From Ornithorhynchus anatinus (Eukaryota; Chordata; Mammalia; Monotremata; Ornithorhynchidae), in NCBI RefSeq assembly GCF_004115215.2, contig NC_041743.1, forward strand, positions 44,130,305-44,194,304: a stretch of DNA of 64,000 bases. The letters are read 5' to 3'. Under the pieces are notes generated by a model. That model was not told where the DNA came from. It searched no databases and saw only the letters and a list, made by a program, of their open reading frames with translations. Each line of letters opens with the position of its first letter. Position 1 is the stretch's first letter. Position numbers and translations under genes: made by a program. This document shows, in pieces, positions 26,281 through 40,700 of this stretch.

Positions 26281-28605
26281 AGACAACAGCAATAGACACA
26301 TTCCCTGTCCACTCCCCGGGGTGATGGAGCATAAGGAGGAGGAGTCCGGGCGCCCAGTTCGGAAAGAGGACCCAGGCGTGCGGGTCTCCGAATCTTCCCC
26401 GCCCCTCTGCCCTGGCCCGGCAACCAGCAGCTGGGAAAATTTAGGCCCTTCTAGACTGTGAGCCCCTTAATGAGTAGGGATAGAGAAGCAGCGTGGCTCA
26501 GTGGAAAGAGCCTGGCCTTGGGAGTCAGAGGCCATGGGTTCGAATCCCGGCTCTGCCATTTGTCAGCTGTGTGACTGTGGGCAAGTCACTTAACTTCTCG
26601 GTGCCTCAGTTACCTTGTCTGTAAAATAGGGATTAACTGTGAGCCTCATGTGGGACAACCTGATTACCCTGTATCCACCCCAGTGCTTAGAACAGTGCTC
26701 TGCACATAGTAAGTGCTTAACAAATACCAACATTATTATTGTTGTTCTTGTCTCTGCTGCTGCATTGTACTTTCCAAGCACTTAGTACAGTGCTCTGCAC
26801 ACAGTAAGCGCTCGATAAATACGGTTGAATGAACGAATGAAGTTTCCCCGTGTCCCCCCACAGCTCTGGCCACCCCTGGGGGTCGGTGGCCCCAGGCCCG
26901 CTTTTCCATCCGGGCGCCTGCCGGCCTTCAGGGTGACCCGCACTGAGGCCTTGACCTTTTCACCGAGGCCTGGGCGGGCTGGTACTGTTATGGTACTTGG
27001 TAAGCGCTGGGCGGCCTGGGGGGGTCTCCCCCAATACACATACACTCACCTTGCATGCTCCCCGCTTGCCCTCCCATGGGGTGACACTGCCCGGACTGTC
27101 CCCCCACCCCCCATGCAGGGGTACGGTCCTGTTGCCCTCCCGGGGAGGAATGGACCCTACCTCTCCATCCCACGGCTCAGAACAGTCACCCACAAACCCA
27201 TCCATCCTCCACCTTTCCTACAACCCTCCTCGACAAAGCGGGTAACCTAGCGGGAAGAGCGAGGACCTGGGCCCTCATCCCGACTCGCCCAAACTGCTCC
27301 GCCACCTGCTTGCTCTGTGACCTTGGGCAAGTCATTCCCCTGTGCCTCAGTTTCCTCAACTGTAAAATGAGGATTCAATACCCGTTCTTCCTCCTACTTA
27401 GAATGTTGAGCCCCCTTGTGGGACAGGGATTGTGTCCCATCTAATTAACTTGTACCAACCCCAGCGCTTAAAACAGTGTTCGACGCATAGTAGACGCTTA
27501 ACAAAATACCATAAAAACAAAAAAGTGGGGCGCGGTTGCCTAAATCTGTCTGGAGTCGCTGACGCTTTCTTCCCGCCCAGCTTCCTGCGGGAAGGGAACC
27601 CGGGCGTTCATCCCGCACTGGGGAGGAAACGTTTCCTCCGCCGTCCCCCCACGCCCCCATGGCCAGTCCCCTGCCTCCGGCCGGGTCAGTGCCACTGGAA
27701 GAATAAAAATTCGGGGTTTGCCCTTGCTCCCGGCCCGCCGGGGGGAGCTCAGTACAAGCACTCAGCACAGTGCTCTGCACAGCATAAGCGCTCGAGGAAG
27801 CGCTATCCTAATGGACAGAGCAGGGGCCTGGGAGTCGGAGGACCTGGGTTCTAATTCCAGCCTCTGCCACTTGTCTGCTCTGCGATCTTGGGCAAGTCAC
27901 TTCACCTCTCCGGGTCTCAGTTACCTCATCTGGAAAATGGGGATTAAGATTTAAGACTGTGAGCCCCAGGTGGGACATGGACTGTGTCCAACCTGATTAC
28001 CTTCTATCTACCCCAGCGCTTAGAACAGTGCTTGGCATATAGTAAGCACTTAACAGTTACCACTATCATTATTATTATTAACAAATACAACGAAAATAAA
28101 TAAAATGAATACAAATGATAATGATAATCACCCTAAACTTGTCCCTGGGCTAAAACCACTTTGTCCTCTCCCGCAAACCACCATTCCTTTAGATATCTGT
28201 AATTTTATTTATCTCTTTGCTCTTCCTCCCTCCCAACCCCAAAACACTTACGTACATATCGGTCATTTTATTGATTTGTATTGATGTCTGTCTTCTCCCC
28301 TCTAGACTGCGAGCTCGTTGCGGGTGGGGAAACTCACTGTTTTTTGTTAATAATGTTGGTATTTGTTAAGCGCTTACTATGTGCAGAGCACTGTTCTAGG
28401 CGCTGGGGTAGACACAAGGGAATCAGGTTGTCCCACATGGGGCTCGCAGTCTTAATCCCCATTTTCCAGATGAGGTAACTGAGGCACAGAGAAGTTAAGT
28501 GACTTGCCCAAAGTCGCGCAGCTGACAAGTGGCAGAGTAGCCTACTCTCCCAAGCGCCTAGTACAGTGCTCTGCACACGGTAAGCGCTCAACACATACGT
28601 TTGAA
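26281..28605. repeat. Mon-1 and L2 copies with unique islands
   Basis: Plus Mon-1 copies lie at 26485-26745, 27235-27520 and 27800-28080. A minus copy lies at 28345-28540. Forward L2 ends lie at 26745-26840, 27750-27800, 28120-28345 (longer 3' UTR) and 28540-28605. The unique islands at 26280-26485, 26840-27235 and 27520-27745 are GC-rich and have no exon I recognise. Confidence 0.75.
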
Positions 28606-30240
28606 TGAATGTCTGAACCCCTTCCCCAGCGGATCCATCTCCCTCCGCTCACTGCCCCCGAGCTGGGGGGTTGCGGGGGCAGTGTCCGCTCCCGGGAAAG
28701 GGAGGAGCCTTCCTTCCCCCCTAAAAAGAACTTTTATTGATTTGAGAGACGCACCCCCGGCCCTAGACCGAGTCCATCCCAAGGGAGTGAGCAATCATCT
28801 GGTTATCTAGAGAAGCAGTGTGGCTTCGTGGGGAACGGCCCGGGCTTGGGAGCCAGAGGACGTGGGTTCTAATCCCGGTTCTGCCCCTTGTCTGCTGTGT
28901 GACCTTGGGCAAGTCACTTTAACTTCCCTGTGCCTCGGTTATCTCATCTGTAAAATGGGGATGGAGACTGTGAGCCCCACCTGGGACAACCTGATTACCT
29001 TGTAACTACCCCAGCACTTAGAACAGTGCTTGGCACATAGTAAGCACTTGACAAATACCATTATTATTATTATTAATAATAATTTGCACAGTGTAGACGG
29101 TTTCTCTCCTGCAGAGTTGCCCTTCAGGGGGTTGTGCGACCCGCTTCCGTCCAGGCTGGGCCTCGAGAGTCCCCGAGGGTGGACACCCCGCAAAATCCTC
29201 CTCCTCCCCGTCTTCCTTGGTTGGGCTCCAGGTGGCCGCGCTGACCCTTGCCGGTCCCTTCGTGGCCGCGCGGAGACGGGGTCCCCCTTCTTGCCCCCTC
29301 CTGTCCCTTGGGGGATTTGGGGAGACCCTCCCCACCAACCACGCTCCAGGTCTCACACCCCCAATCGCTCCCGGACTGGCCTGACTTAACCACTGTCAGT
29401 CTTGGGGAGAGAGGCGCGTAGCCCGTCTAAGGGATTGGGCTCCTTGTTAAGCGCTCACTATGTGTCAAACACTGTTCTAAGCACTGGGGTAGAGTACCAG
29501 AGAAGTAATGTGGCTTAGTGGCAAGAGCCCGGGCTTGGGAGTCAGAGGTCATGGGTTGGAATCCCGGCTCTGCCACCTATCAGCTGTGTGACTTTGGGCA
29601 AGTCACTTCACTTATCTGTGCCTCGGTCATCTCATCTGTAAAATGGGGATGAAGACCGTGAGCCCCACCTGGGACAACCTGATTACTTTGTTACTACCCC
29701 AGCGCTTAGAACAGTGCTTGGCACGCAGTAAGCGTTGAACAAATACTAACATCATCATCATCATCAGTTAATTGGCCACAATCGCCGTCCCGCATGAGGC
29801 TCACTCTAAGGAGGAGGGAGAACGGGAGAACCGTGGCCCGGAGAAATAAAGTGACTTGTCCAAGGTCACGTGCCAAGCATTTGGGAGAGCCACGATGAGA
29901 ACCCAGGTCCTCTGATTCCCAGGCCCGTGCTCTTTCCACTAGGTCAGGCTGCTCCTCCCTCCCTTTCCTACCCAGCTGACTCCATTCGCTTAGCGGAAAA
30001 AGCCCGGGCTTGGAAGTCAGGGGTCGTGGGTTCTAATCCCGGCTTCGCCACCTAGCAGTGTGACTTTGGACAAGTCACTTAACTTCTCTGGGCCTCAGTC
30101 CCCTCATCTGTAAAATGGGGATGAAGCCTGGGAGCCCCACGTGGGACACCCTGATGACCTTGTATCGCCCCCGGCGCTTAGAACGGTGCTTGGCACATAG
30201 TAAGCGCTTAACAGATACCATCGCTATTATTGTTATTCTC
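28606..30240. repeat. Mon-1 copies and unique islands before C1orf232
   Basis: Plus Mon-1 copies lie at 28808-29080, 29497-29765 and 29980-30240. Minus fragments lie at 29440-29495 and 29765-29950. The islands at 28606-28805 and 29085-29440 are unique and GC-rich, with no recognised gene. Confidence 0.75.
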
Positions 30241-30340
30241 CCCAGAGCAGCCCTCCCAACCCCGCCGCCGAAAGAAAACCCCCGAAAGCAGAGGAGGAAA
30301 GACACAGAGGACCATGCAGTCTCGGGACCCGCAGGAGGCT

Positions 30341-30346
30341 TTTATG
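30341..30346 (-). terminator. Possible C1orf232 poly(A) signal variant
   Basis: On the minus strand CATAAA, in the context CCCATAAAAGCC, lies about 95 bp downstream of the C1orf232 stop. CATAAA is a weak variant. I saw no canonical AATAAA close by, so this is tentative. Confidence 0.25.
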
Positions 30347-30437
30347 GGATTTTGGGGTAGGGTCCGGGGAGCACGTGGCCAGCCCAGCCTCCCCCCCGGA
30401 CAGGGAAAGGTTAGAGGACGAGGGAGCGACTTGCTAG

Positions 30438-33954
<3,517 letters not shown>

Positions 33955-36470
33955 TCATCATCGTCAATCGTATTTATTGAGCGCCCGCGGGGTGCAGAGC
34001 ACTGTACTGAGTGCTTAGGCGAGTACGACGCAACGACGGGACACATTCCCCGCCCACACGAATTTACAGTCTAGAGGGGGAGACGGGCATTAATACATAG
34101 AAATAAATAAATTACGGATCCGTACATAGGTGCTGTGGGGCTGGGGAAGGTGTGATGCAGGAAGGAGTGGGAAAAGAGGAAATGAGGGCTTAGTCAGGGA
34201 AGGCATCTTGAAGGAGATGGGCTTTAAATAAGACTTCGAAGGTGGGGAGAGTAATCTGGAAAAATGCGGCCTAGCGGAAAGAGCACGGGGCTGGGAGGCA
34301 GGACACCGAGGTTCTAACCCCAGCTCTGCCGCTTGCCTGCTGTGTGTCCTTGGGCAAGTCACTTAGCCTCTGGGCCTCAGTTTCCTCATCTGCAACATGG
34401 GGAATAAAGGGATTAAATTCTTGCTCTCTCCCCCCCCCCATTTAGACTGCCCATGAAAGATAGGGACTATGTCAGATCTTTTTTTTTTAATGGCATTTGT
34501 TAAGCATTTAACTATGTGTCAAACAGTCTTCTAAGCGCTGGGGAAGATGCAAATGAATTAGTTTGGACAGTCCCTGTCTCACGTGAGTCTCACGGTCTAA
34601 GTAGGAGATCTGATTGCATTGTATCTACCCTAGTATTTAAGTCATAGTAAACGCTTAGCAAATAGCAATTATTACTATGGGGGGGCCAAGGGGAGGGTCT
34701 CAGGGCTGTGGAGGTCCTGCCTTGTGGACTCATTCTCTGCCCACCACCCATAACTACCATTTATTAATTCAATCATATTAATTGGGTGGTTTCTGTGTGC
34801 TTTGCATGAAGCACTTGGGAGAGGACAGTATTAGAGAAAATTAGAAAATATTAGACAAAATTAGAAAAGCAGCGTGGTCTAATAGAAAGATCCTGCATCT
34901 GTGAGTCAGAGGACCTGGCTTCTGATCTCGGCTCTGCCACTAGTCTGCCGTGTGACCCTGGGCAATTCACTTCACTTCTCTGTGCCTCAGTTTCCTCATC
35001 TGTAAAATGTGGATTAAGATCGTGAGCCCCATGTGGGACATGGACTGTGTCCAACCCGATTATCTTGTATCTACCCTAGCACTTACAGTGCCTGCCACAT
35101 AGTAAGCGTATACCAAATACCACAATTAATAATAATAATAATAATGTAACAATAGGCAGATGCATTCCCTGCCCACGAGTTTGCAGTCTAGAGGAGCAGC
35201 ATAGAGTAATGGATATAGGATGGGCCTGGCAGTCAGAAGGTCATGGGTTCTAATTCTGACTCTGCCGTTTGCCTGCTGTGTGGCCTTGGGTGAGTCATTT
35301 TACTTCTCTTGGCCTCACTTCCCTCATCTGTAAAATGGGGATGAAGACTGTGAGCCCCATGTGGGACAGGGACTGTGCCAACCTAATAGACTTGTATCCA
35401 CCCCTGTGCTTAGTACAGTGCCTGGCAGAGTAAGTAAGAGCTTAACGAATACCATAATTATTATTATTATTATTATTAGAGATTGGGCTTGGGCCCCGCT
35501 GAGGCCCTGACTGAGGCCTCTCCCCACCCCTCCAGGGCAGCACCTTGCAGTGCTGCCCATGAAAGATAGGGACTATGTCAGATCTTTTTTTTTTTAAATG
35601 GTGTTTGTTAAGAATTTAACTATGTGTCAAACACTCTTCTAAGCGCTGGGGCTTAGCCAGTGTGGCTTCCACAGGGCCGGACCAAGGGTAGCCCTGATCC
35701 CTGGGGCCTGGAGGGAGGAAGAGTGGGAAGCCAGGGAAGAGCACGAATCCCAGTTGTAGTTGTATTAGCATTTATTGAGCCTCCACTTGGTGCAGGTCAT
35801 TCATTCATTCGATCGCATTTATTGAGCGCTTACTGTGCCCAAAGCATTGTACTGAGCGCTTGGGAGAGTACACAGCATGGCTTAGTGGAAAGAGCCCGGG
35901 CTTGGGAGTCAGAGGCCATGGGTTCGAATCCCGTCTCGGCCACTTGTCTGCTGTGTGACCTTGGGCAAGTCACTTAACTTCTCTGTGCCTCAGTTACCTC
36001 ATCTGTAAAACGGGGATTAACTGTGTGCCTCATATGGGACAACTTGATTACCCTGTATCTACCCCAGCGCTTAGAACAGTGCTCTGCACATAGTAAGCGC
36101 TTAACATATACCATAATTATTATTATTATTACACTGCACCAATAAAAAGATGCATTCCCACCAGGGAAGTACAGAAGAAAGGGGTGGTGCCGGCTAGGCT
36201 GGGGTCGACCCTGACTATCCGTGGCTCAGTGGAAAGAGCCCGGGCTTCGGAGTCAGAGGTCATGAGTTCGACTCCCGGCTCTGCCACTTGTCAGCTGTGT
36301 GACCTTGGGCAAGTCACTTCACTTCTCTGGGCCTCAGTGACCTCATCTGGAAAATGGGGATTAACCGTGAGCCTCACGTGGGACAACCTGATGACCCTGT
36401 ATCTCCCCCAGCGCTTAGAACAGTGCTCTGCACATAGTAAGCGCTTAACAAATACCAACATTATGATTGT
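33955..36470. repeat. Repeat block between C1orf232 and ZNF593
   Basis: Reversed L2 ends lie at 33955-34250 (long), 34765-34840, 35150-35190 and 35800-35870. Plus Mon-1 copies lie at 34262-34490, 34620-34680 (fragment), 34865-35140, 35185-35480, 35873-36130 and 36220-36470. Minus Mon-1 pieces at 34480-34545 and 35590-35651 belong to a short duplication described in the findings. 35655-35755 is unique. Confidence 0.75.
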
Positions 36471-36499
36471 CATTAGGAGGCCGGACGACCCAGCGGGCC

Positions 36500-37330
36500 C
36501 CGGAAGTCTATCCTTCTCTCCCCTCCCTTGCCTTCTCCGCGGTCGCCGCCAGGGGTCGCGCCTCCGCGGGCCTCTCGCGCGCGGGCGCGGGCGCCTCCGG
36601 CGGGTTCTCCCCCCCTCCGCTTTCTTCGCGGCCGCCGCTAGGGGTCGCGCCTCCCTTGGCCTCTCGCGCGCGTGCGCGGGCGCCTCCGGCGGGTTCTCCC
36701 CCCCCCCGTCTCCGCGGTCGCCGCAAGGGGGCGCGGCTCCCTCGGCTTCTCTCGCGCGGGCGCCCCCGGCCGGTTCTCCCCCCTCCCCCGCTTTTCTCCG
36801 CGGCCGCCGCTAGGGGTCGCGCCTCCCTTGTCCTCTCGCGCGCGTGCGCGGGCGCCTCCGGCGGGTTCTCCCCCCCCCCCCGTCTCCGCGGTCGCCGCAA
36901 GGGGGCGCGGCTCCCTCGGCTTCTCTCGCGCGGGCGCGGGCGCCTCCGGCCGGTTCTCCCCCCCTCCCCCGCTTTTCTCCGCGGCCGCCGCTAGGGGTCG
37001 CGGCTCCCTTGTCCTCTCGCGCGCGTGCGCGGGCGCCTCCGGCGGGTTCTCCCCCCCCCCCCCGTCTCCGCGGTCGCCGCAAGGGGGCGCGGCTCCCTCG
37101 GCTTCTCTCGCGCGGGCGCGGGCGCCTCCGGCCGGTTCTTCCCCCCTCCCCCGCTTTTCTCCGCGGCCGCCGCTAGGGGTCGCGGCTCCCTTGGCCTCTC
37201 GCGCGCGTGCGCGGGCGCCTCCGGCGGGTTCTCCCCCCCTCCCCGCCTGCTCCGCGGCCGCCGCCAGGGGTCGCGGCGCCCCGGCCTCCCACGCGCGTGC
37301 GCGGTCGCCTCCGGGCTGTTCTCCCTGTGG
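36500..37330 (+). repeat. CpG-dense minisatellite array, probable ZNF593 promoter CpG island
   Basis: Nine units of about 89 bp lie directly upstream of ZNF593. A landmark core recurs at 36546, 36635, 36721, 36807, 36895, 36988, 37077, 37170 and 37261. Six units have CCGC(C/T)AGGGGTCGC and three (36721, 36895, 37077) have CCGCAAGGGGGCGC. In the middle the two types alternate, giving a roughly 178-bp higher-order period. Units also carry CTCTCGCGCGCGTGCGCGGG or CTCGCGCGGGCGCGGG, GCGCCTCCGGC and a C-run. The array ends about 80 bp before the ZNF593 ATG. It is open in several frames on both strands, which I attribute to composition. Confidence 0.88.
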
Positions 37331-37411
37331 TCGGAGCGGGGCTGGAGGCCACGTGGGTGCGGAGGGTGGCCGGTCCTGTCCCTTGTCCCCTGTCCCTTGT
37401 CCCCCGTCCCC

Positions 37412-39967
37412 ATGGGCCGCTCCCGCAGGACCGGCGCGCACCGGGCGCACTCGCTGGCCCGCCAGCTGAAGGGGAAGCGGCGGCGCCCGGACCTGGACGA
37501 GATCCACCGGGAGCTGCGGGCCCAGGGCGCCCGGCGCCGCCCGGCCCGGGACCCCCAACCCGACCCCGACCTGCCCGGCAGCGGCCAGCACTACTGTCCG
37601 GCCTGCGCGTAAGCCCCCACCCCTCCCTCCTTCCTACCGAACGCTGCCCCCTAACCAGGATGGCACCGCTTCAGCGCGGGCTGTGTGCCAAAGCACTGTT
37701 CTCAGCGCTGGGCCTTGGGGGGGGGGGGTACAATGCTAATGAGGATATTTAAGCGCTTACTTTGTGCCGAGCACTGTTCTGAGCGTTAAAGGAGGGGGCG
37801 GTACTAATGATATTTAAGCGCTTGCTTTGTGCCAAGCACTGTTCTGAGCGCTGAAGGGGGGTGCGATGCTGATGACATTTAAGCGCTTACTTTGTGCCCA
37901 GCAATGTTCTGAGCGTTAAAGGAGGGGGCAATACTAATGATATTTAAGCGCTTACCTTGTGCCAAGCACTGTTCTGAGCGCTGGGGCTTGGGGGAGTACA
38001 ATACTAGTGATGATTTTTAAGCGCTTACTTTGTGCCCAGCACTGTTCTGAGCGCTGAAGGGGGGGTGCGATACTAACGATGTTATTTAAGCGCTTACTTT
38101 GTGCCAAGCACTGTTCTGAGCGCCAAAGGGGGGTACGATACTAATGATGATATTTGTTAAGCGCTTACTATATGCCAAGCACTGTTCTGAGCGCTGGGGA
38201 GGGGGTACAATAATAATGATGCTATTTAAGCGCTTACTAGGTGCCAAGCACTGTTCTAAGCACTGAAGCGGGGTACAATGCTAATGATGATATTTGTTAA
38301 GCGCTTACAGTGTGCCAAGCACTGTTCTAAGTGCTGGGAGGAGGTACAATACTAATGATATTTGTTAAGCGCTTACTGTGTGCCAAGCACTGTTCTAAGC
38401 GCTGGGGTAGATACAAGGTCATCGGGTTGTCCCACGTAGGGCTCACAGTCTTCATCCCCATTTTACAGATGTAAAGTGAGGCACAGAGAAGTTGTGACTT
38501 GCCCGAGGTCACCCAGCAGGCAAGTGGCAGAGGCGGGATTAGAACCCAGGTCCTCTGACTCCCAAGCCCGGGCACTTGCCACTGAGCCACACTGCTTCTC
38601 GAGAAAGCGCTCAATACCTGTGTTTCTAGGGGGTGCTTTTATTACCAAAGCGCCTTACGTTAGTTATTTACTCCTCACAACACCCCTGCAAAGTAGCATT
38701 TAGGTCTTATTACCCCCAATTTACAGCTGGGGAAACTGAGGTATTGGGGAGGTTAAGTGACTTGCCCAAGGCCACCCAAAGAATGCGTGTCAGAGCTGGG
38801 ACTTGAACCCGGGACCTCCCCCTTTCTGGCCCGCGGCTCTTCCATCGTGCCACACTGCCTCCCCGCCCCCTTAACTTCCCTCTCTTTCCCTTCTTCTCCA
38901 GGAGATACTTTGTGGACGCCAAGAGTCTAAAGAGTCATTTTAAATCCAAGGATCACAGGAAAAGGTAGCGAGGGGCAGGGGAGGGGCAGGAGCACAACAA
39001 GCTGGGTGTGGGCAGGGAACGTTTATGGTTGCACTGTATTTTCCCAAGCACTTAGTACGGTATTCTGCACCAAGAAGCGCTTTATAAATACGATGGAATG
39101 AACAAAGAAAGGAAGAGCGTGTGGTCTAGGACATAGAACGCTGGCCTGGAAGTCAGAATTACTATATTAATAATTGTGGTATTTGTTAAGCGCTTACTAT
39201 GTGCTAGTCACTGAATTAAGCACTGGGGTGGATACAGGCAAATCGGGTTGTACACAGCCCCTGTCCCACGTGGCGCTCACGATCTTAATCCCCATTTTAT
39301 GTGTGGATCTGGGTTCTAATTCCAACTCCGTCACCTTTTTTAATGGTATTTGTTTAGTGCTTACTACGTTCCAGGCACCGTACTAAGCGCCGGAGTAGAT
39401 ACAAGCTAATCGGGCTGGACGCAGCCCCTCTCCCAAATGGGGCTCACAGTATTAACCCCCATTTCACAGCTGAGAGAACCGAGATCGAGAAAAATGAAAC
39501 GGTTCATCCAGCTGACTAAGGGGCGGAGGAAGGATTATAACTCAGGGCCTTGTCCGCTGCTCGAGCTAGGGCAAGTCACTTAACTTCACTCTGCCTCAGT
39601 TAACTCATCTGTAAAGTGGGGATTAAGACCGAGCCCCACGTGGGGCACGGATTGGGTCCGATTAATTTGTATCTACCCCAACGCTTAGAACAGGCCTGGC
39701 GCATAGTCAGCGCTTACTACCGTTAAGCAAGAAGGGAGAGAGAAGCTGCTGCCCCTCCTCACTCGGGATGTGACCCTTCTGCCCCTCGAGACTCTGGCCT
39801 GACCCTTTCGTGGTTCTCACGTGGCCCCTTCTCCCCCTGCCAGGCTGAAGCAGCTCAGCGAAGAGCCCTACACCCAGGAGGAGGCAGAGCGGGCAGCGGG
39901 CATGGGCTCCTATGTGCCCCCACGCCGGGTCGAGGTGCCCGACCAGAAGATGGAGGAGTCGTCCTGA
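37412..39967 (+). CDS. ZNF593: ZNF593, Bud20-type zinc-finger protein (127 aa, 3 exons)
   Basis: Exons 37412-37608, 38902-38964 and 39844-39967 join in frame to 127 residues. The protein begins [20 protein letters not shown], a basic N terminus typical of the family, followed by [14 protein letters not shown] single C2H2 finger of the C-x2-C-x12-H-x5-H type uses C62, C65, H78 and H84. The tail has [20 protein letters not shown] and [12 protein letters not shown], nearly identical to human ZNF593. The family is related to yeast Bud20, a shuttling factor on pre-60S ribosomes; human ZNF593 was also described as a modulator of Oct-2 DNA binding. Splice sites are TGCGC|GTAAGC, CCAG|GAGATAC, AAAAG|GTAGCG and CCAG|GCTGAAG. 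Intron 1 carries a SINE-derived tandem array and an MIR. Confidence 0.97.
37670..38400 (-). repeat. Tandem array of a Mon-1 3'-end fragment in ZNF593 intron 1
   Basis: Eleven repeats of about 66-78 bp occur in a row, each carrying TTTAAGCGCTTAC.TTGTGCC, AAGCACTGTTCTGAGCGC and a G-rich AAGGGGGGTACAATACTAATGA spacer. The AGCACTGTTCT landmark recurs near 37692, 37770, 37836, 37901, 37968, 38038, 38107, 38177, 38246, 38318 and 38385. The unit is the 3' end of a minus-strand Mon-1, and the last unit runs into an otherwise normal minus Mon-1 (to about 38600). This is tandem amplification of a SINE end, not independent insertions. Confidence 0.85.
38655..38850 (-). repeat. MIR element in ZNF593 intron 1
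   Basis: TTACTCCTCACAACACCCCT, GCAAAGTAG, CAGCTGGGGAAACTGAGG, GTTAAGTGACTTGCCCAAGG and AGAGCTGGGACTTGAACCC follow the pan-mammalian MIR consensus in reverse orientation. It is clearly different in its outer parts from Mon-1, with which it shares the CORE-SINE centre. Confidence 0.8.
39010..39730. repeat. L2 and Mon-1 fragments in ZNF593 intron 2
   Basis: A forward L2 end lies at 39010-39105. A short plus Mon-1 start is at about 39110-39160. Minus Mon-1 pieces lie at 39165-39300 and 39335-39500. A plus Mon-1 3' part lies at 39560-39725. Confidence 0.65.
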
Positions 39968-40097
39968 CATCACACACCCTCTTCCCGGCGTGCCCGGCCG
40001 GACGGGGTTGGCTCCGCGCCCCGTCGGGCTCACGGAGAGACACTGATTCCACGGATGCCAGGCTTGGCCGGCTGGACGGTTCCCCCCGCACCACCTG

Positions 40098-40103
40098 AAT
40101 AAA
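40098..40103 (+). terminator. ZNF593 poly(A) signal
   Basis: AATAAA in CACCTGAATAAAGGAGCC lies about 130 bp after the ZNF593 stop codon. The short 3' UTR between is repeat-free. Confidence 0.85.
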
Positions 40104-40347
40104 GGAGCCGGGCAGCCCCCAGACTGCCCGCCTCAGAGACCGCCCCCCTTGCCTTCCTCTCCTTGAATTGTGCCCCGAGCCCTGCCAACCGCAGCCTGCC
40201 GATTCAGCTCCGGGTCTTCTGGCGGGCGGCCGCGAGCTGTGCCCCCTCCCCGGTCCCCGCTCCCCGTCCCACCAGACAGGGCCCGGAAAGAGTCCGAGCA
40301 CCGAGTGACCCTGGGCTAGAGAAAGAGCCACAGTAGCCGCGATGGTG

Positions 40348-40353
40348 TTTATC
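40348..40353 (-). terminator. Possible poly(A) signal variant for the ZNF593OS-like gene
   Basis: On the minus strand GATAAA lies about 350 bp downstream of the ZNF593OS-like stop codon. It is a weak variant. If used, the gene would end about 245 bp from the convergent ZNF593 poly(A) signal. Confidence 0.2.
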
Positions 40354-40700
40354 GGGGACCCCCTGGGGGCAACGCGCTGTATTCAGCTCTCCAGAAAGGA
40401 AGAAGAGAAGCACTACAACTGGTCTCTACGTTTCCTGGGTCTGGATGGGCCGGGGCAGCCTGGGAGGAGGAGGACGAAGAGGAGGAATTTGAAGAGGGAC
40501 TAGTTATGGGAGACTAGAGTGTCCAAGCCGTGGGATCGAGGGGCTCCCCGGGCCCCGCCTGCCTCGGACCACTCGGACCCTTGCGGTGGGCCCGGTTGCC
40601 GAGGACCACCCGAGGCCAGGACAAGGGAACCGAGGTGCCCGCGAGCGGAGGTGCCTGCATCCCTTTAGGCCTCCCCCCCGGCCACCGCCACCCTGCTCCG

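Noticed and set aside
36500-37330. CRISPR-like array of regularly spaced repeats
   Set aside because: The units are contiguous diverged minisatellite copies without unique spacers, in a vertebrate genome. The arrays at 22785, 24061, 37670 and 51310 fail the same test.
36467-37752. Several overlapping long open frames (up to about 317 codons) on both strands over the CpG-rich array
   Set aside because: They are open in many frames at once because the repeat unit has very few A/T-rich stop codons. The translations are Arg/Ala/Pro/Gly repeats with no family match, and the real gene (ZNF593) starts after the array.
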